This document shows, one piece after another, positions 23,324 to 36,245 of a stretch of DNA of 64,000 nt (within the stretch, counting starts at the first letter, position 1; every line of letters begins with the position of its first letter). The DNA is from Floccularia luteovirens. Lineage: Eukaryota; Basidiomycota; Agaricomycetes; Agaricales; Squamanitaceae. The notes beneath the pieces were generated by a model that saw only the letters and a program-made list of their open reading frames with translations, made no database searches and was not told the origin of the DNA. The stretch spans positions 2,170,001-2,234,000 of the forward strand of contig VSJF01000001.1 in the NCBI GenBank assembly GCA_009739215.1, read 5' to 3'. The position numbers were made by a program, and so were the translations under genes.

Positions 23324-25591
23324 ATGTCCTTGAGGACGGACTTCTTGCTGTCCGTTGTCACCAAAAGGATAACCCATACTGCAATACATAAACGAATCTC
23401 TTTTAAGCCGTTGGCCGGTGTTGCATATTCCTCGGCGTCTTATTCAGCCAGATTGCCAAGGAGCAATGCTGCTGTCGAAAAGCTCGTTGGGTTAGATGCA
23501 CCTGGCATTCATGACTATTATCCATCCCTGGTCGAAGAGCTCAAAACTAAGCGACACACTGAATCGTCTGCTCTCCGTTCTCCGAGCCAAGTATCCTCAG
23601 TGTTAGAGTCTTTGGCTATATCTGGCCGTCCTGAAGACATGCAGAGGATTGAGGAAATATTGTCCGACTTGAGCCCAGTTTTCGGGATTAATCCAACAAT
23701 TGACATGTATACCGCCATCATTAGGGGCCTTATACAACGTCGGAATTCCCAAACTCTACAACGTTGGCTTCTCAGGATGCCTCTGCTTCCTGGGCATTTC
23801 TCCCCTACGTTGAAACAGGTCCACTTTGTCTTAGAAGCCTGTCCAGATTTTGCAACCTTCAAACACATGCGCAAATTAGTGGTCCTCATGCGGAAGAGTG
23901 GATGCAGACCCTCCAATGAAACTTTCAGGATCTTGATTCGTGCCCGTTGGAAAATAGCGGAAAGTCAAAATAAAATCCCCCACCTCGCGGCCTTCTCGGC
24001 AATAGTCGCAGACATAAAGCGAGAAGGCTTGTCGCATGATCCATCTATTGGCCAGCTTCTCTATGCCGGCTATGCTGATAGAGGAATGGAACAGTATGCA
24101 AACCAAATACTCGATCTGTATGACTCAACAATAACGAAACTTTCCTCTCCCGAAGACACTACACGGAGGTTGTGGCATAACAAAATTTCTGACGCATCTC
24201 GTACGAAAGGAACCAAGGCAGCCATCGAGGTTTTCAGACAACTCGAAAATGAAGGTTGTTCTGCAAGCTCTGATGTGATTAAATCTATGATCAGATATTC
24301 CCGAAATCTCGATGATTTAAAGCGCGTGGAGCATGAATTTGGTATGACAGCTGAGCATTCGCATTGGTCAATCCTCATCAATAATAACATTCGTGCCGGT
24401 CATCTATCTAATGCGCTGTCATTATATGAGGAATCAAAGAAAGCCTCTTTGCTGCCAGACGCTGGTCTTGTCGGGTTGTTGGTTAGCCAGCTTTGCAAAT
24501 CTCTTTTGACTGGCCCAACAGATGCCTCCCTTGACCAAGCTTTATCCTTATATCAAGATCTTGCCAATGGAGTCCCTGCGACGTACCATGAACAACCTAA
24601 AGAGGATTATACCCAGCATTCTATTGGACCTGATGTCAATATATACCAATCTCTCCTACGCGGCCTCGCATTATCTCAAAACGTCAGAAAGTATTTCCCT
24701 GTCGCTATGTCACTGTTCGATGACATGAAAGCACGCGGCATCGTCGCATCCGATAGCTCTACTGCTAGCTCCTTAATCGTATTCTACATGAGGAAGTCCT
24801 CACGCGTATCTGAAGCACTGAAGATATATCAGAGTCTTCGTTCCTCCCTTGACGAAAAAGGATATGTTATTGTCCTTAACGCATTCAGCAAATTAACTTT
24901 TGGGGACGACCTGCATATACCTTCCTTGACACACTACTTCAGCATCGTTCGGGATATGCGTAATGCAGGACTACCAATCACTGTAGAGGTCTACACTTTC
25001 ATCTTACACCAGTTCGGTGTCTTGGCGACGAAAATGAACAAACCCGACGTTGAATACTTGCCTGAACTACACGAGAAGTTGGTCGTAATGACTCGGCGCA
25101 CACACGACTTGCTTACATTAGACGCTGCCGTATCTCCTGACGCACATGTGTGGAATCAACTGATGGATACATATCAGCGTCTTGGTCGTTTCGCCGACTC
25201 TTATAGAGTATGGGAAATAATGTATCTCAGTGGACGATTCGACAACATAAGTGTGAGCATCATCTTAGACGCATGCGGCTATTCCGGGGCATATCGCGTT
25301 GCAAAGCAGATATGTGCGAAGCTTTTTCGTGACAAATTTATCTTTAACCTTCATAACTGGAATACATGGATTGAATGTTTATGCCGTCTAGGGAGGCTGC
25401 ATGACGCAGTGGAAGTTGCTTGTCAAGTAATGGATAATACAGGGAATGGTGTCCCAGCGGATACGGAAAGTATCCGTATCCTGGTTAAGTTTGCAAGGAA
25501 GACAAACGAAGTTCAAGACGTTCTGGCTAGTGTAAAACACCATTTGCCGGACCTTTGGACGGGCCTTCCACCTGACTTGAAAAATATATAG
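23324..25591 (+). CDS. Pentatricopeptide repeat (PPR) protein, probably mitochondrial
   Basis: One uninterrupted exon of 755 codons, unusual beside its intron-rich neighbours but common for PPR genes. The N-terminus (MSLRTDFLLSVVTKRITHTAIHKR) is basic and lacks acidic residues before Asp-6 and beyond, compatible with a mitochondrial presequence. Repeated helix-pair units of about 35 residues are visible, such as TYNAIIRG-like TIDMYTAIIRGLIQ, SNETFRILIRARW, DVNIYQSLLRGLAL and DAHVWNQLMDTYQRLGR. PPR proteins bind organellar RNA and guide its processing or translation; the target here cannot be told. No frameshift is seen over the full 2.2 kb. Confidence 0.88.
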   Translation: MSLRTDFLLSVVTKRITHTAIHKRISFKPLAGVAYSSASYSARLPRSNAAVEKLVGLDAPGIHDYYPSLVEELKTKRHTESSALRSPSQVSSVLESLAISGRPEDMQRIEEILSDLSPVFGINPTIDMYTAIIRGLIQRRNSQTLQRWLLRMPLLPGHFSPTLKQVHFVLEACPDFATFKHMRKLVVLMRKSGCRPSNETFRILIRARWKIAESQNKIPHLAAFSAIVADIKREGLSHDPSIGQLLYAGYADRGMEQYANQILDLYDSTITKLSSPEDTTRRLWHNKISDASRTKGTKAAIEVFRQLENEGCSASSDVIKSMIRYSRNLDDLKRVEHEFGMTAEHSHWSILINNNIRAGHLSNALSLYEESKKASLLPDAGLVGLLVSQLCKSLLTGPTDASLDQALSLYQDLANGVPATYHEQPKEDYTQHSIGPDVNIYQSLLRGLALSQNVRKYFPVAMSLFDDMKARGIVASDSSTASSLIVFYMRKSSRVSEALKIYQSLRSSLDEKGYVIVLNAFSKLTFGDDLHIPSLTHYFSIVRDMRNAGLPITVEVYTFILHQFGVLATKMNKPDVEYLPELHEKLVVMTRRTHDLLTLDAAVSPDAHVWNQLMDTYQRLGRFADSYRVWEIMYLSGRFDNISVSIILDACGYSGAYRVAKQICAKLFRDKFIFNLHNWNTWIECLCRLGRLHDAVEVACQVMDNTGNGVPADTESIRILVKFARKTNEVQDVLASVKHHLPDLWTGLPPDLKNI

Positions 25592-25762
25592 ATCGGACAC
25601 TTATCACACTGAATCTTAAATAATGAGTTATAGGAGTAGAAGCCGATTGTATTATAATACACATGCATGCTTATTCGAGTGGCGTGGTTGAACAACGCAA
25701 GTAACTGATAAGTCGTCTAAAAGATACATAATAACCCAGTATAACCAAGAAAATCTAATAGT

Positions 25763-28700
25763 CTATGAGGCGAATTCTTCTACGGTTGGACAATCACACT
25801 GAAAATGTGATTAGGGTTTTCATAATATATACGAGGAGTCACACTCACAATTAAATTGAGATCTCCATAAGCTATAACAGAACAAGTCTTGAGTATTGTT
25901 GTTAGAAAAGTTTAAAAAAATTATACATACCATCATCAATACGTGAAACAGTAGGCCAGAACTTCTTCTCATGGAGCCATGGTAAGGGGTATGCCGCGGC
26001 TTGACGAGAATAAGGTCTAAGTTGTTTCCTTAAGCAAGCAGACGCAAGTATGTTTGTAAATATCTCACCGATTCCACTCTGCGTCGGATAACGAGATAAC
26101 AGACATAGGGTGTGGAGCATTCTTGAGAAGGTTGTTATCTTTTGGTTGTTTTCCGGTAATTATATCCTCAGCTTCCTGACGAATACTGATCATCGCGTCG
26201 CAGAACCTAAGGCAAGTTCAAAATATAAAACTAAGGTTGAACACAATTGTAACAAACCTATCCAACTCTTCCAAAGTTTCTGATTCGGTTGGTTCGATTA
26301 GCATGCACGTCGATATTGGCCATGAACATGTAGGCGGGTGGAAACCATAATCCTGAACTCGCCATTCAATATCTGACTAGGAAAGGAGTATTCCAGGAAC
26401 TGACCTGAAGTCTCTTTGCAAAATCGGTCACCTTGAGCCCAGCAGACTTGTCAAACTCGGCCAAATCGATAAGCAGTTCGTGTGCGACACGACCATTTTC
26501 ATTTTTGTAACGAAGGTTGTAATGACCTGACAGTCGACTAGCCATATAGTTAGCGCTCAGCAAAGCGATCTTTGACGAGTCAGCAAGTCCTTGGCCTCCC
26601 AGCATCTTGATATATGCCCATGAAATTATGTTAACTGAAGCACTTCCAAATGGAGCTGCGGACACGGCATCAATGGCGTGCTCTCCTTTTCCAGGCATCG
26701 CAGGGTGGCTGGGTAAGAAGGGAGCTAGATGTTTGGCTACGCAAATAGGTCTAAGGACAATAAGCACTCGATGTGGCAGTGTAATAGGATATAATTTACC
26801 CGACACCAGGACCACCACCACCATGAGGACTAGATAAATGGTTAGGAGCAGAAAAATTTAGTTTAATATGAACGCACATAGCAAAAGTCTTGTGTAGGTT
26901 CATATGGCACACATCACCACCACAAATGGCAGGATTTGTAAGTCCAATTTGTGCATTCAGATTGGCCCCTAAAAATACCATGAATGAATCGTCGAACATG
27001 TCTGAGAAATCACCAAAGATACCATCTAGATAGACTTGGCCGCCGTTATCGTGGATAATTTTACAAGCCTGACTTCAATTAGATTTTTGTCTTTAGCAAT
27101 TGAAAGGGACTGACCTCCTGAACACCAGCCTCAAACACTCCGAAAGTAGATGGATATGTGATCTGGGTCGTCTTGTCAGTTGAACAATCGTAATCACAGA
27201 AGGAGTAGGTGCTGACCATGAAAGCAGCGAGGTCATCTTTGTGTTTCTCAGCCTTTGCCCTTAAATCCTCCAAATCAAGGTTTCCATCCGGGTGTACCTT
27301 CACCGACACGACTTTCATACCAGCCATAGCAGCAGACTTTCAAATATAACATTAACAATGAAAATATAAAGATGTGGGGTAATCCTCACAGCAGGATTAG
27401 TTCCATGAGCACTTAAAGGAATGAGACAGACATCACGATGGGCTTCACCCCTCGATTCGTGATATGCTCGAATGACACAAAGACCAGCGTATTCTCCAGC
27501 AGCACCTGAATTAGGTTGTAAAGAAGCTGCGTGGAACCCAGTGATTCTACATAAATCGTTCTCTAGTTCCTATATCCAGAGCCTTTAATTGTGAGTAATA
27601 CAGAGAAATTACGAGGTCACGTACCTTGATGATAGCGTGATATCCTTTCACCTGATCGTGGGGTGAAAATGGGTGTACAGCACTAAACTCGGGCCAGGTA
27701 AGAGGTATCATACTGCTTGTACTGTTCAACTTCATTGTACAGCTGCCGAGGGGAATCATCGTATGGACCAAACTAATATCCTTCGATGATAAATGGTGGA
27801 TATATCGAAGCATTTCCGTTTCAGAGTGGTGCTTGTTGAAGACTGGGTGAGGAAGGAATTCAGATGTCCGTTGCAGGTCGACAGGAATTGATGGTGACTG
27901 AGGTTCACGAAGACCAGATAATTGGACGGGGGCAGTAGAAGAGGCAGAGGCAAAAACGTTGATTAAATTTACCAAATCGTTCGGAGAAATGCTTTCGTCA
28001 AATGTGACGCCTACACGGTTTTCATCAATTTCGCGTAGATTGATTTGTGCCGCGATTGCTTTCGCATGAACCGCGCCAGAACTTCCCGAGACGTTGGAGG
28101 TATTCAAGGTCAAAGTGTCAAAGAACGCATTATACTCCGACTTGAAGCCCATAGTTTCGACAGCGGACTTGAACACTTGTGTGTACTTGTGAACCTTATC
28201 TGATATCCGGGCAAGACCTGCGGGTCCATGATAGACAGCATACATGGCAGCCATGTTGGCAAGAAGGACCTGGCTGGTACAAATGTTACTAGTTGCTTTT
28301 TCACGGCGGATATGTTGTTCCCGGGCTGTTAATGGTCAGCAGATGGTAAAATTACACTTAAGTGATTCTGCTTACTTTGGAGAGACAGCCTATATGCGGG
28401 TTTCCCGTTTGCATCACGGCTTCTACCAATGAGGCGACCTGGCATCTTCCTTTTAAGTTTGTCGGTGACAGCAAAGAATGCTGCATGAGGTCCACCATAT
28501 CCAACAGGAACACCAAAGCGTGCAGAATTTCCAACGACAACATCAGCCCCCCATTCACCAGGGGGTTTCAGTTTCGTCAAAGCCAAAAGATCCGTTGCAC
28601 AAATAACCAAACCTCCAAGGGAGTGAACTGATGCGGCAAGAGAACCAAAGTCCTTAATATTGCCATTTACGTCCGGATACTGAACAAGAATACCGCAGAC

Positions 28701-29548
28701 TTGTGATTGTAATTCTTTGTCTTCCAATGTAGTCATGACATCAGCCACGACGAGCTTAATCCCGAAACCTTTAGCACGAGTACCAAGAACTGCCAGAGTT
28801 TGTGGAGAAACACCACTGTCCGCGAGGAAGATTTTCTTTTTCATCGACGACGAGACAAATGACATTACCATTCCTTCAGCTGCGGCCGTAGCTTCGTCAA
28901 GAAGAGATGCATTAGCAATATCCATAGCTGTCAAAGATGTGACCATTGTCTGGTAAGTTTATGAGAGATTCCAGTCGACCTATAGATTTTTAGTTCATAT
29001 TTGTTGCAATGCATGGCGATCACATACCTTGTGCAATCTCGGGTTGATAAGGGGTGTATGGGGTGTACCATGCCGGATTCTCAATTATCTAAATTCAGGG
29101 ATGCCGGTGAGCATTGTCCATATCTTTTAGAGATAAAAATGGAACAGACATTGCGTAAAATGACAGGAGGTACGACAGCAGAATGATATCCCATTCCTAT
29201 GTAACTCTTGAAAGACTTATTCTGGCCGGCCAATTCTTTTGCCCTCTCATGAAGTTGATATTCACTAAAAGCAGGTATGGACGCGTCGTTGATCGAGGAA
29301 GCCGGGACTCTAATCTTAGGAGGCACGGTTGCCGAAATAAACGCGTCCATTGACTCGTAACCCAATTTTGAGAGCATATTTGATGCTTCTGCGTCATCTG
29401 GACCTATATGACGCTCAGGAAACGTATCCAAGGGTGCAAACAGGGATGGGGGTGGTTTAAGAGTAGCAAAACCCCTCGCATTGCGACGAACACAGCGCAG
29501 GACTACAGTAGACCGCCCGACAACTGGAGCATGCAGCAAAGCTAGCAT
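25763..29548 (-). CDS. GCV2: Glycine dehydrogenase (decarboxylating), P protein of the glycine cleavage system
   Basis: Mitochondrial PLP enzyme that decarboxylates glycine and passes the aminomethyl group to the H protein. Multi-exon gene. The N-terminus ([16 protein letters not shown]) is a mitochondrial presequence, followed by [17 protein letters not shown]. Family motifs in order include [14 protein letters not shown], the region [33 protein letters not shown] and the PLP-binding lysine in [13 protein letters not shown], preceding the Gly-rich SPHGGGGPG. The C-terminus is [15 protein letters not shown], then [16 protein letters not shown] and EEFAS before the stop at 25763. Exon joins checked at several introns keep the frame. 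A glycine dehydrogenase gene is a known neighbour of A loci in some Agaricomycetes. Confidence 0.95.
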
Positions 29549-29945
29549 GATTTAGTGAGTGAAGCCACAAAGACTATGAGTGGTCGAGGGAAAGGAAAAG
29601 AACGGAAGAGAAGATATTGAAAAATGAAGCGACTAAGGGTCAACAGTTGGAGTTTGAAGGTTCCACCGAGTCATTCACCGAGTTAAGCGATATCCGTGAC
29701 ATAATTACACGATAAGGAAAGTAATGAGCACCAAGCTACAAGTACGATATACGAGAGACGAGAAAGAGAGTAAAAGAAAGAGGAGACGAAGGATGATTTA
29801 TATCAATTTTTTGAGCGCCAACACGTTAACGCGCGTTTAACAGCATCAACGATCTGCTCTCTGATCCCTTCGCGTCGGCGAAACAAAAAATTTTTCTGCT
29901 GGCTCGGAGGAACGGAATCCCGCGCGTGACGTCACATTCACATGA
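29549..29945. promoter_or_regulatory. Upstream region of glycine dehydrogenase
   Basis: 397 bp between the GCV2 start and the RSC9 stop, both on the minus strand; it holds the GCV2 promoter and the RSC9 3' end. A GTGACGTCAC palindrome near 29925, a CRE/ATF-type core, is the only recognisable site; it lies close to the RSC9 stop, so its relevance is uncertain. Confidence 0.45.
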
Positions 29946-31979
29946 TCAGGAACCAGCATCACTCATCTCCGCAATCCAGCTCATAAGAACCTCATCACGT
30001 ATACGAACTCCCTCCAGCAATCGCCTAATACTGCTAAAAGCCTTCCGTCCCCTTCGCTCCCCTTCCTTCTCAGTTCCCACAAACCCACTATCTACGTCAT
30101 CTTCTCCTTCTTGTTCTTCTGTGTCTTCCACGATTCCTGGGAATCCAAAATGGTCTGCATCCACCCGGGGAGCCGCTTCAGCAGAAGCAAATGAAGTTCG
30201 AAACAAAATACGGATAATAAGCAATGCTGTCAACGATGTCGAAGGAGGGTCTGATGTAGGCCGTTCATAGCTTATTACAGTACTTGGTGGCGGTGGAGGC
30301 GGCCGTTTCGTAGGTGTATCTGTAGGATATTCAGAACTTTCGAATGGCAGTGTGATAGTATCACTCTGTGACGACGGCTTTTCTGGAGGTTGAGAACTCG
30401 AAAGGTGTGTCAGAACGTGAGATCGAAGTGCTTGTTTCAGAAGTGGCTTTTGTGTACACGAAGACCACAGACATGGAAACTCTGCATTTTCTACTTCTGC
30501 AAGATGTTGTAGAAGGTGTTCAAACAATTCCCCAGGTGACGAAAAAAGCACTTGTCTCTGGGCATTGCGAACGATCCCATTGACACTTGAACCGCTCCTT
30601 TACAATAGAATCCTTCCTTCTATCAACACCTCGTACAATAAAACGTTGGACAGGGCCTTGTAGAACCATTGCTTGTGCTTGAGGAAATACAGAGTTGACA
30701 TTCTTAATAACGTCCGATGCCACCAGTAGGGGATATTGTTCTTGATATGGTGAAAAAACATCTTTGTAGAGATTCCAAAAGTCAACTTGAGTAAGCTCTC
30801 CATCCGCTTTCGCAACAAACATGGTTCTCATCCTATAAAACAAATATCATTGGAGCTCTACATTGTTCAATACAAAAAAATTACCAATCATAACAACGTT
30901 GAGGTTCTGGGCGATCAAGTAGGCCGTCCAACTCCTCCTTCGTAAGTTCGTGATCTTGAGTTCCTTGAATTGTAGATGGAACGGTATGAAGGGTACCAGT
31001 AATATCGAGGGCAACTTTCTCTGAAATTTGATGCTGTTCGTGCAGAAGAAGGCTGACAAAGATCCTTAGAACACTCGGCATCTCCGCGTGCAGCAAGAAA
31101 TTTCTGGCCATCTGAGGATAGGATAGATGGACATACAAATAATTTAAACATGCATCAATCAATGGGGGGTCCACGAATAATGGTAAATATTTGATCGCAG
31201 CTTCGAAAGCTGGCACACTGAACAGAAGGTGTGCTGAGTTGACTGGATTTCCTAGGACGGCGGTCAATGCCGTGAGAGATGAGATGATAGCGGTGCGGTT
31301 TGTAGACTGGGATGCAATTCTAACGAGGGGCGGCAAAGGATTTGATCTAACTGGTGCGGATATGTCTATTATCAATTTCGAGGCAACCACTTGGAAGATG
31401 TCGATTATATGTAGAATGACCTCATAATTTTCATCACGAGTAAAATCCAAGTTGTGAAACGCATTCAATATTAGGGGCATTGTGTGTGAGTGATGTGCCA
31501 GCTCCCAGGAATTTTGTTCGTGCAAAGAGGCATTGCGCAGGATAAACAATGACTCCAAAGCAAATTGTCGTTGTCGGGATTCTTCAAGGAGTGGTGCAAA
31601 TAGTATACGAGAATCTGTCGCAGTTTTGTAACCCTCTGTAACATACCATTCCGGCCAGTCGAATAAACCATCAATCAGTCCAGGTATAGACTTGAAAAGG
31701 AATTGCTCGTTGTGGCACAAACGGCACAAACGGTCAAGGGCCCATCCAACCTCCGAATGAATACCGGAGCGCAAAGATAATGACATGCGATTATTGGGGA
31801 CCGTTTCTGTATACCAACCTAGAAAGTTCAATGGCTCACTATTTTAGAATTGTTCCGCATTCGCAAGAATGCTCACGCTCATAATCATCTCTAACATCCG
31901 CTACTGGTCGAACGGGTGCACCATATCCTGGGCGAAAGTATGCGTTTGGGACAACGCCCCGATTGATGAAAGTTGTCAT
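29946..31979 (-). CDS. RSC9: RSC9-like subunit of the RSC chromatin remodelling complex
   Basis: Starts [20 protein letters not shown], which continues across an intron into [20 protein letters not shown] long ARM-like helical region follows ([18 protein letters not shown] to the [14 protein letters not shown] stretch). The C-terminal half has the RFX-like DNA-binding region of ARID2/Rsc9 proteins ([16 protein letters not shown], then [21 protein letters not shown]) and a Cys/His part ([19 protein letters not shown]). In yeast the RSC complex moves nucleosomes at promoters. At an A6 run on the plus strand (30542-30547) one base must be skipped for the frame to go from CPETSAF to [14 protein letters not shown], which suggests an inserted base in the assembly. 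Confidence 0.85.
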
Positions 31980-32145
31980 TTCAGAATTTTATCGAACCTT
32001 CCAGTGTGAAGTCTATTGCAAACGCGTCGGTCACGTTTGTCACAGCAAGTCAGTCACATAACTCTCACTTAAATTTCGGACTGCATATACAATTCCGCTA
32101 AATATGTAGTACTTAGCAGAGGGCTAGGAAAGTAGAACAACAAGG

Positions 32146-34214
32146 TCAACAAGGAAAAGTTCCATCGTTGACCCACCGCGCGCCAACAGCATCATCGTCG
32201 GGATATGCAACCCGGCTCTCCGGACTTAATACCATCCTTCCTCTTTCTGGAATATCCAAATTGTTTAAATGTAATTCAACATCTTCAAAATATAGGGACA
32301 TGTCGTGCACATTCTCCCAAAAATGAGAAACCAATTCTTGCGAAAGAAGGACTGGCTCGATATTTTCCTCGGCTACGTCTATTATAAAATATATGAGTAG
32401 AGTCTCAAGCAGTAGTACGAAAAAGATTACAGCGTCGTGTATCATCAAGGGATACTGAGGAATAGAATGGCTGATTAGCGCCCCGATCTAGAGAGTTCAC
32501 GTTCATTTGTATTATCCAGTCCGCACTAGCCTTGCATGTTTCCTTCGAAATAGTAGGCGATACATAAGTTATCAACACACGAGCGAATTGTGTAGGAAAA
32601 TGCATACATCCCAGCCAGTAATACAGCCCCAATAATCATAGCGGATATGCTTAAAGATCATCCCGCAAAAATACTTGACTGGCTTTTCTGCTCGCCGCAG
32701 ATTCACGGTGGAAGATACCTTTTTATTCGCTTTAAGGATTGGCATGCAGTGTTCCTCTATTATGGTACGGAATCTGCCTCGTAAAAGAGGGGCAAGCTTT
32801 CCAACCAAAAAAACCGCATAATCAACGGGATCCAGATCCAAGTTCATCAGTATATGGGAAATGAGTTGCGTGTCCGTTTGGAATAGCGAATGAATGCAGC
32901 ATGCTGCCAGCATCGACGCTTGAGATATTTCATGTGTCAGCTCGCCTGCCTCTCGGTATGCGGATAAAATATTGCGAGATGCTCGTAGTAACATTGGGGA
33001 AGATTTACAGGGAACTAGATTCTCTTGGATAGTATTGGCTGGAATCGGTAGCTGTAATAAAATAGTATGTTGGATGTCCACAATGCATTGAGAGGGATCT
33101 GCTTCGAAGACATTGATCACAACGTCACTTGTCTCGCGCGAGGTTGCAGAAACATGAGCCAGTACAATTCCAGGGAAATTAATGGGAGAAGCATTGAGTC
33201 CGAGTCGACGAGATACTGACACAAATACGTGAACAAGACATATAGGTAGTGTCTTCTTTCTAGTCGATATATATGCGTGAGGGAAATGATTCATCATGTC
33301 ACGGAACTGTTCAGCTAACAATACATGTGAGTTTCCAAATGACACATAGCAAAAGATGGATTGGAGTACCATTCGAAGGTCCAAATCCATTATTAAACAT
33401 GAAGCGACAGATGGACCTGCATAAATTTGGGAGATCAAACCCAAGATCTTCTGGGTCAAGGCAAATTCTTGAAACTTGAAGGTAATGTCGACAATCCACG
33501 GCAAGATTATCGAAATATTCTGTAATCTGTACCAAATTTAGCTTATACTCAAAAAGTAATAGGGAACCACATAACCTTCAAGGGAGGGATTCCAAAGAAG
33601 CATGACAAGTTGTTCATGGTGACTTCGAAACTAGGTTCAGGAGGAGAGGGAGCATTCAAGTCCAGATCCAAGTCACGCCAAACATCTAGTGCATAAGATC
33701 TGGATAGAATGTTGACCATGGATTTTGCCCAGTATCTACGAGTGAGTGTATGTTTGGTTACAATTCGATTTCGCGGGTTAGTGTTAAAGGACACTCTGCT
33801 GCCTTCTTGTGAGAAACCTGGAATTGGCTGGCAATATACCAGGTCAAGGACATCCCAAACATCCATCTTTAAGCTTGCCAGGTCTGCTGCACGATCATTT
33901 CGGTCGACTCTACACTCAACAATTTCATCTAATAATTGCATAGCCCTTTTATCCAATTGTCGACGCTCCAAATACATTAGTCGCCAATCTTCTTTGTGTT
34001 TGTGCTTGCGAGAGCGTTCCATTTCTTCATCACAATGTAGATACCGCGCCTTATAATGGCATTCCCAAATAGATGTGATCATAGCTGCTTCCCGTAGAAG
34101 GGAATTGACTTGAAGGCAACTAATAAGTGCTCCTGTACTACCATCATCAAGGGTCCTCGAAGCGCGAAGATGGCTTAGAATATGAATGTAGACATCCAAG
34201 GGGAGACGAGACAT
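32146..34214 (-). CDS. F-box protein with transglutaminase-like and YccV-like domains (FBXO21-like)
   Basis: Three domains in the FBXO21 order. An N-terminal F-box is at MSRLPLDVYIHILSHL. A middle SirB1/transglutaminase-like region has MMNHFPHAYISTRKKTLPICLVHVFVSV and then NFPGIVLAHV. A C-terminal hemimethylated-DNA-binding (YccV-like) domain has KYFCGMIFKHIRYDYWGCITGWD, continuing to RGRMVLSPESRVAYP. FBXO21 proteins are substrate adaptors of SCF ubiquitin ligases. I set the start at 34214 because the F-box begins directly there; an in-frame ATG at 34325 would add 37 residues. Near 33320-33350 the frame changes by +1 after NGTPIHLLL; this is either a very short (31-nt) GT-AG intron or an inserted base in a CTTTTG run. 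Confidence 0.85.
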
Positions 34215-34369
34215 GTTCAACAGAGCAATTATATCGAGGCGGTTTTGGTGGATGAGTTCTACCTGGATACCACGTGATGTCTTTGGACGCATCGCGAATT
34301 GAAAGTTGGTTGTTACTGCAGGCAATGAATTGGTGGCATAATATACCTATATAAAATACAAGACACTAA

Positions 34370-35530
34370 TTACATATTCTCATCATCAGAATCTGATGCA
34401 CCTTTCCACAATGTATACAACTTTCGTCGATTTGTGTCTTTAGTGTCTGCCTGACTCGCGACTTCGAATATAGTTCGTAGAAGCTTTCTCTTGAGAAGGC
34501 CTTTGCTAATGAGACCTTCATTTTCTGGCTCTTCAAGACAAGCATTCGACAGGAGCGTAGGATATATCTCCATATCGTTGGCCAGACGCATGCTCTCTTG
34601 GCCAGGGGGCTCACCCTCAGGATAGGTGGACGAGGAGAGGGCTGATAATAGTGGATCAAGTACAGACGACTGGACTCTCTTGTAAGTCACTGTAGTAGAT
34701 GTTCTTGCCGCGAGCTCGAAGAAAGGCGCCAATATAATGGACAATGGCACAGGAGTAAGCGAAGAAGAGGGTTGGTGAGCCAGTGCTTTTTCGAGTTCTT
34801 CAAGATAAATGTCCGCCAAGTGGTACGTTAATCCTTGAGGGACTCGATTATCCGTTGGGCTACAATAGAACTACAGTTAAACAAGCCAATTAAAAATGGA
34901 CAAAACCATTACCACAGAGGACCACCAATGGCAGTCAAGATGGAATTATACTCCGTTAACGTGTTTTTCTCCCATCTGGAGATGATAAGACGACGAAAAG
35001 ACGCGTTCACAAAGCGTCTAATCAGCATATAATACTTGTCCATTCTATGATGAAGATTAGATAAGAAAGTTCGAAGGTTGGAGTGACAGACCTTAGTCTA
35101 TCGATCCCATTCCATTCACGAACGAGTGTTTGCCAAAAGGTTCGCAAAAATATCAGGAATGAAGAAAGATTTGTGATCGTTAATAGCAGTTCCGCCAGTT
35201 CGGATGCCAACGCTTGCTGGACAAGGGGTTTGTCAGACATCCAGAAACCTATTGAGAGAGTTTAGATGCAATACGGGATTTATGGGGTGGTCTGTCTAAT
35301 CATCTCACAATAGAAAATTCCCTTCCATAGTTTGATCAATTCTGATTCCGGTAAACTGCCTTGCGAGGAATCGGAGAGAAAAGATGCCAAATTCTTTATT
35401 GCTTTGTCGCGTGTCTTTTTATCTTGTTAGCAATTAGATCATTTCTTCCACATATAAAAGTAGTGAGCACACCAGTTGAGGCAAGGTACTTCCCTAGAGG
35501 TAGGGTGTTGTGTTTTTCCGAGTCGGACAT
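34370..35530 (-). CDS. RRP1: Ribosomal RNA processing protein 1 (RRP1/Nop52)
   Basis: Nucleolar protein needed to make the large ribosomal subunit. The exons give MSDSEKHNTLPLGKYLAST, then [42 protein letters not shown] and DRLRMDKYYMLIRRFVNASF, which is the classic Nop52 arrangement (KxRDKAxKxL, LWKGxFYCxWMSDK, DKYYMLxRR). The C-terminal exon (34370-34819) ends in an acidic tail SDSDDENM. The start at 35530 was chosen because MSDSEKHN leads directly into the conserved region and lies 143 bp from the divergent HIU hydrolase start. Confidence 0.92.
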
Positions 35531-35672
35531 GGATCGTAACAGAGGAATAAAGTTTTTTTTTTTTCGAGTTCGGAGTTTTGCCATTTTTGGCAATCAGCAC
35601 TCTTTAAAGCTGCCATCTTGCTATGACTTCATAATCATAACCCCTCTACGTATACCAGCAAGCCAAAGTACG

Positions 35673-36245
35673 ATGTCCAGATCACAAATAACCTGTCACG
35701 GTAGAGCTCATATCTTTTGTCGTCACTGTGCGACAAACTTTAATGCTATCGTTAATTTTCAAGTCCTCGATTCATCTACCGGAAAACCTGCAGAAGGTGT
35801 TTTAATCCGGTTGCAAAAACTGGAGGTATCCCAATCTGATGACGGTCCTGACATATTCTTTCCCCTTGCAAAAGGGTAGGTAATGTACTCATATCGTTGT
35901 TGTCAGTTCATGTAATGTTATCTCATCGGTGTTTTAGGTTCACTAATGCAGACGGTCGTTGTCTTGATCTACTACCTCCCCCGGATTCTGAGGAGGCCAA
36001 AAAAGAAAAGATTGCGTTAATTCCCGGTCAAACTTATAAATTAATTTTCAAGACTAAGGAATATTTCGAGAGAATGAACAAAGAATCATTCTACCCTTGG
36101 GTTGAGGTTCGTATCGTTAATCGCTTTAAGAAACTCAAGTGTTGACTTCGTGTAGATTGCATTCACTATTATGAGTCTACAAGAACATTATCACGTCCCA
36201 CTCCTTATCAGCCCATTTTCTTTCACTACTTATAGGGGCAGCTGA
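35673..36245 (+). CDS. 5-hydroxyisourate hydrolase (transthyretin-like)
   Basis: Hydrolyses 5-hydroxyisourate in the urate-to-allantoin pathway, probably in peroxisomes or cytosol. Four exons (35673-35700, 35764-35875, 35938-36106, 36156-36245) give about 132 residues. It has the family start SQITCHVLDSSTGKPAEGV with the catalytic His in TCHVLD, an Arg in GVLIRLQKL, and the diagnostic C-terminal tetrapeptide YRGS. The first exon encodes only the first nine residues and is found by matching TCH to VLDSS across the intron. Confidence 0.95.

Noticed and set aside
29926..30270. 114-codon plus-strand frame opposite RSC9
   Set aside because: It is the antisense shadow of the Ser/Pro-rich RSC9 C-terminus.
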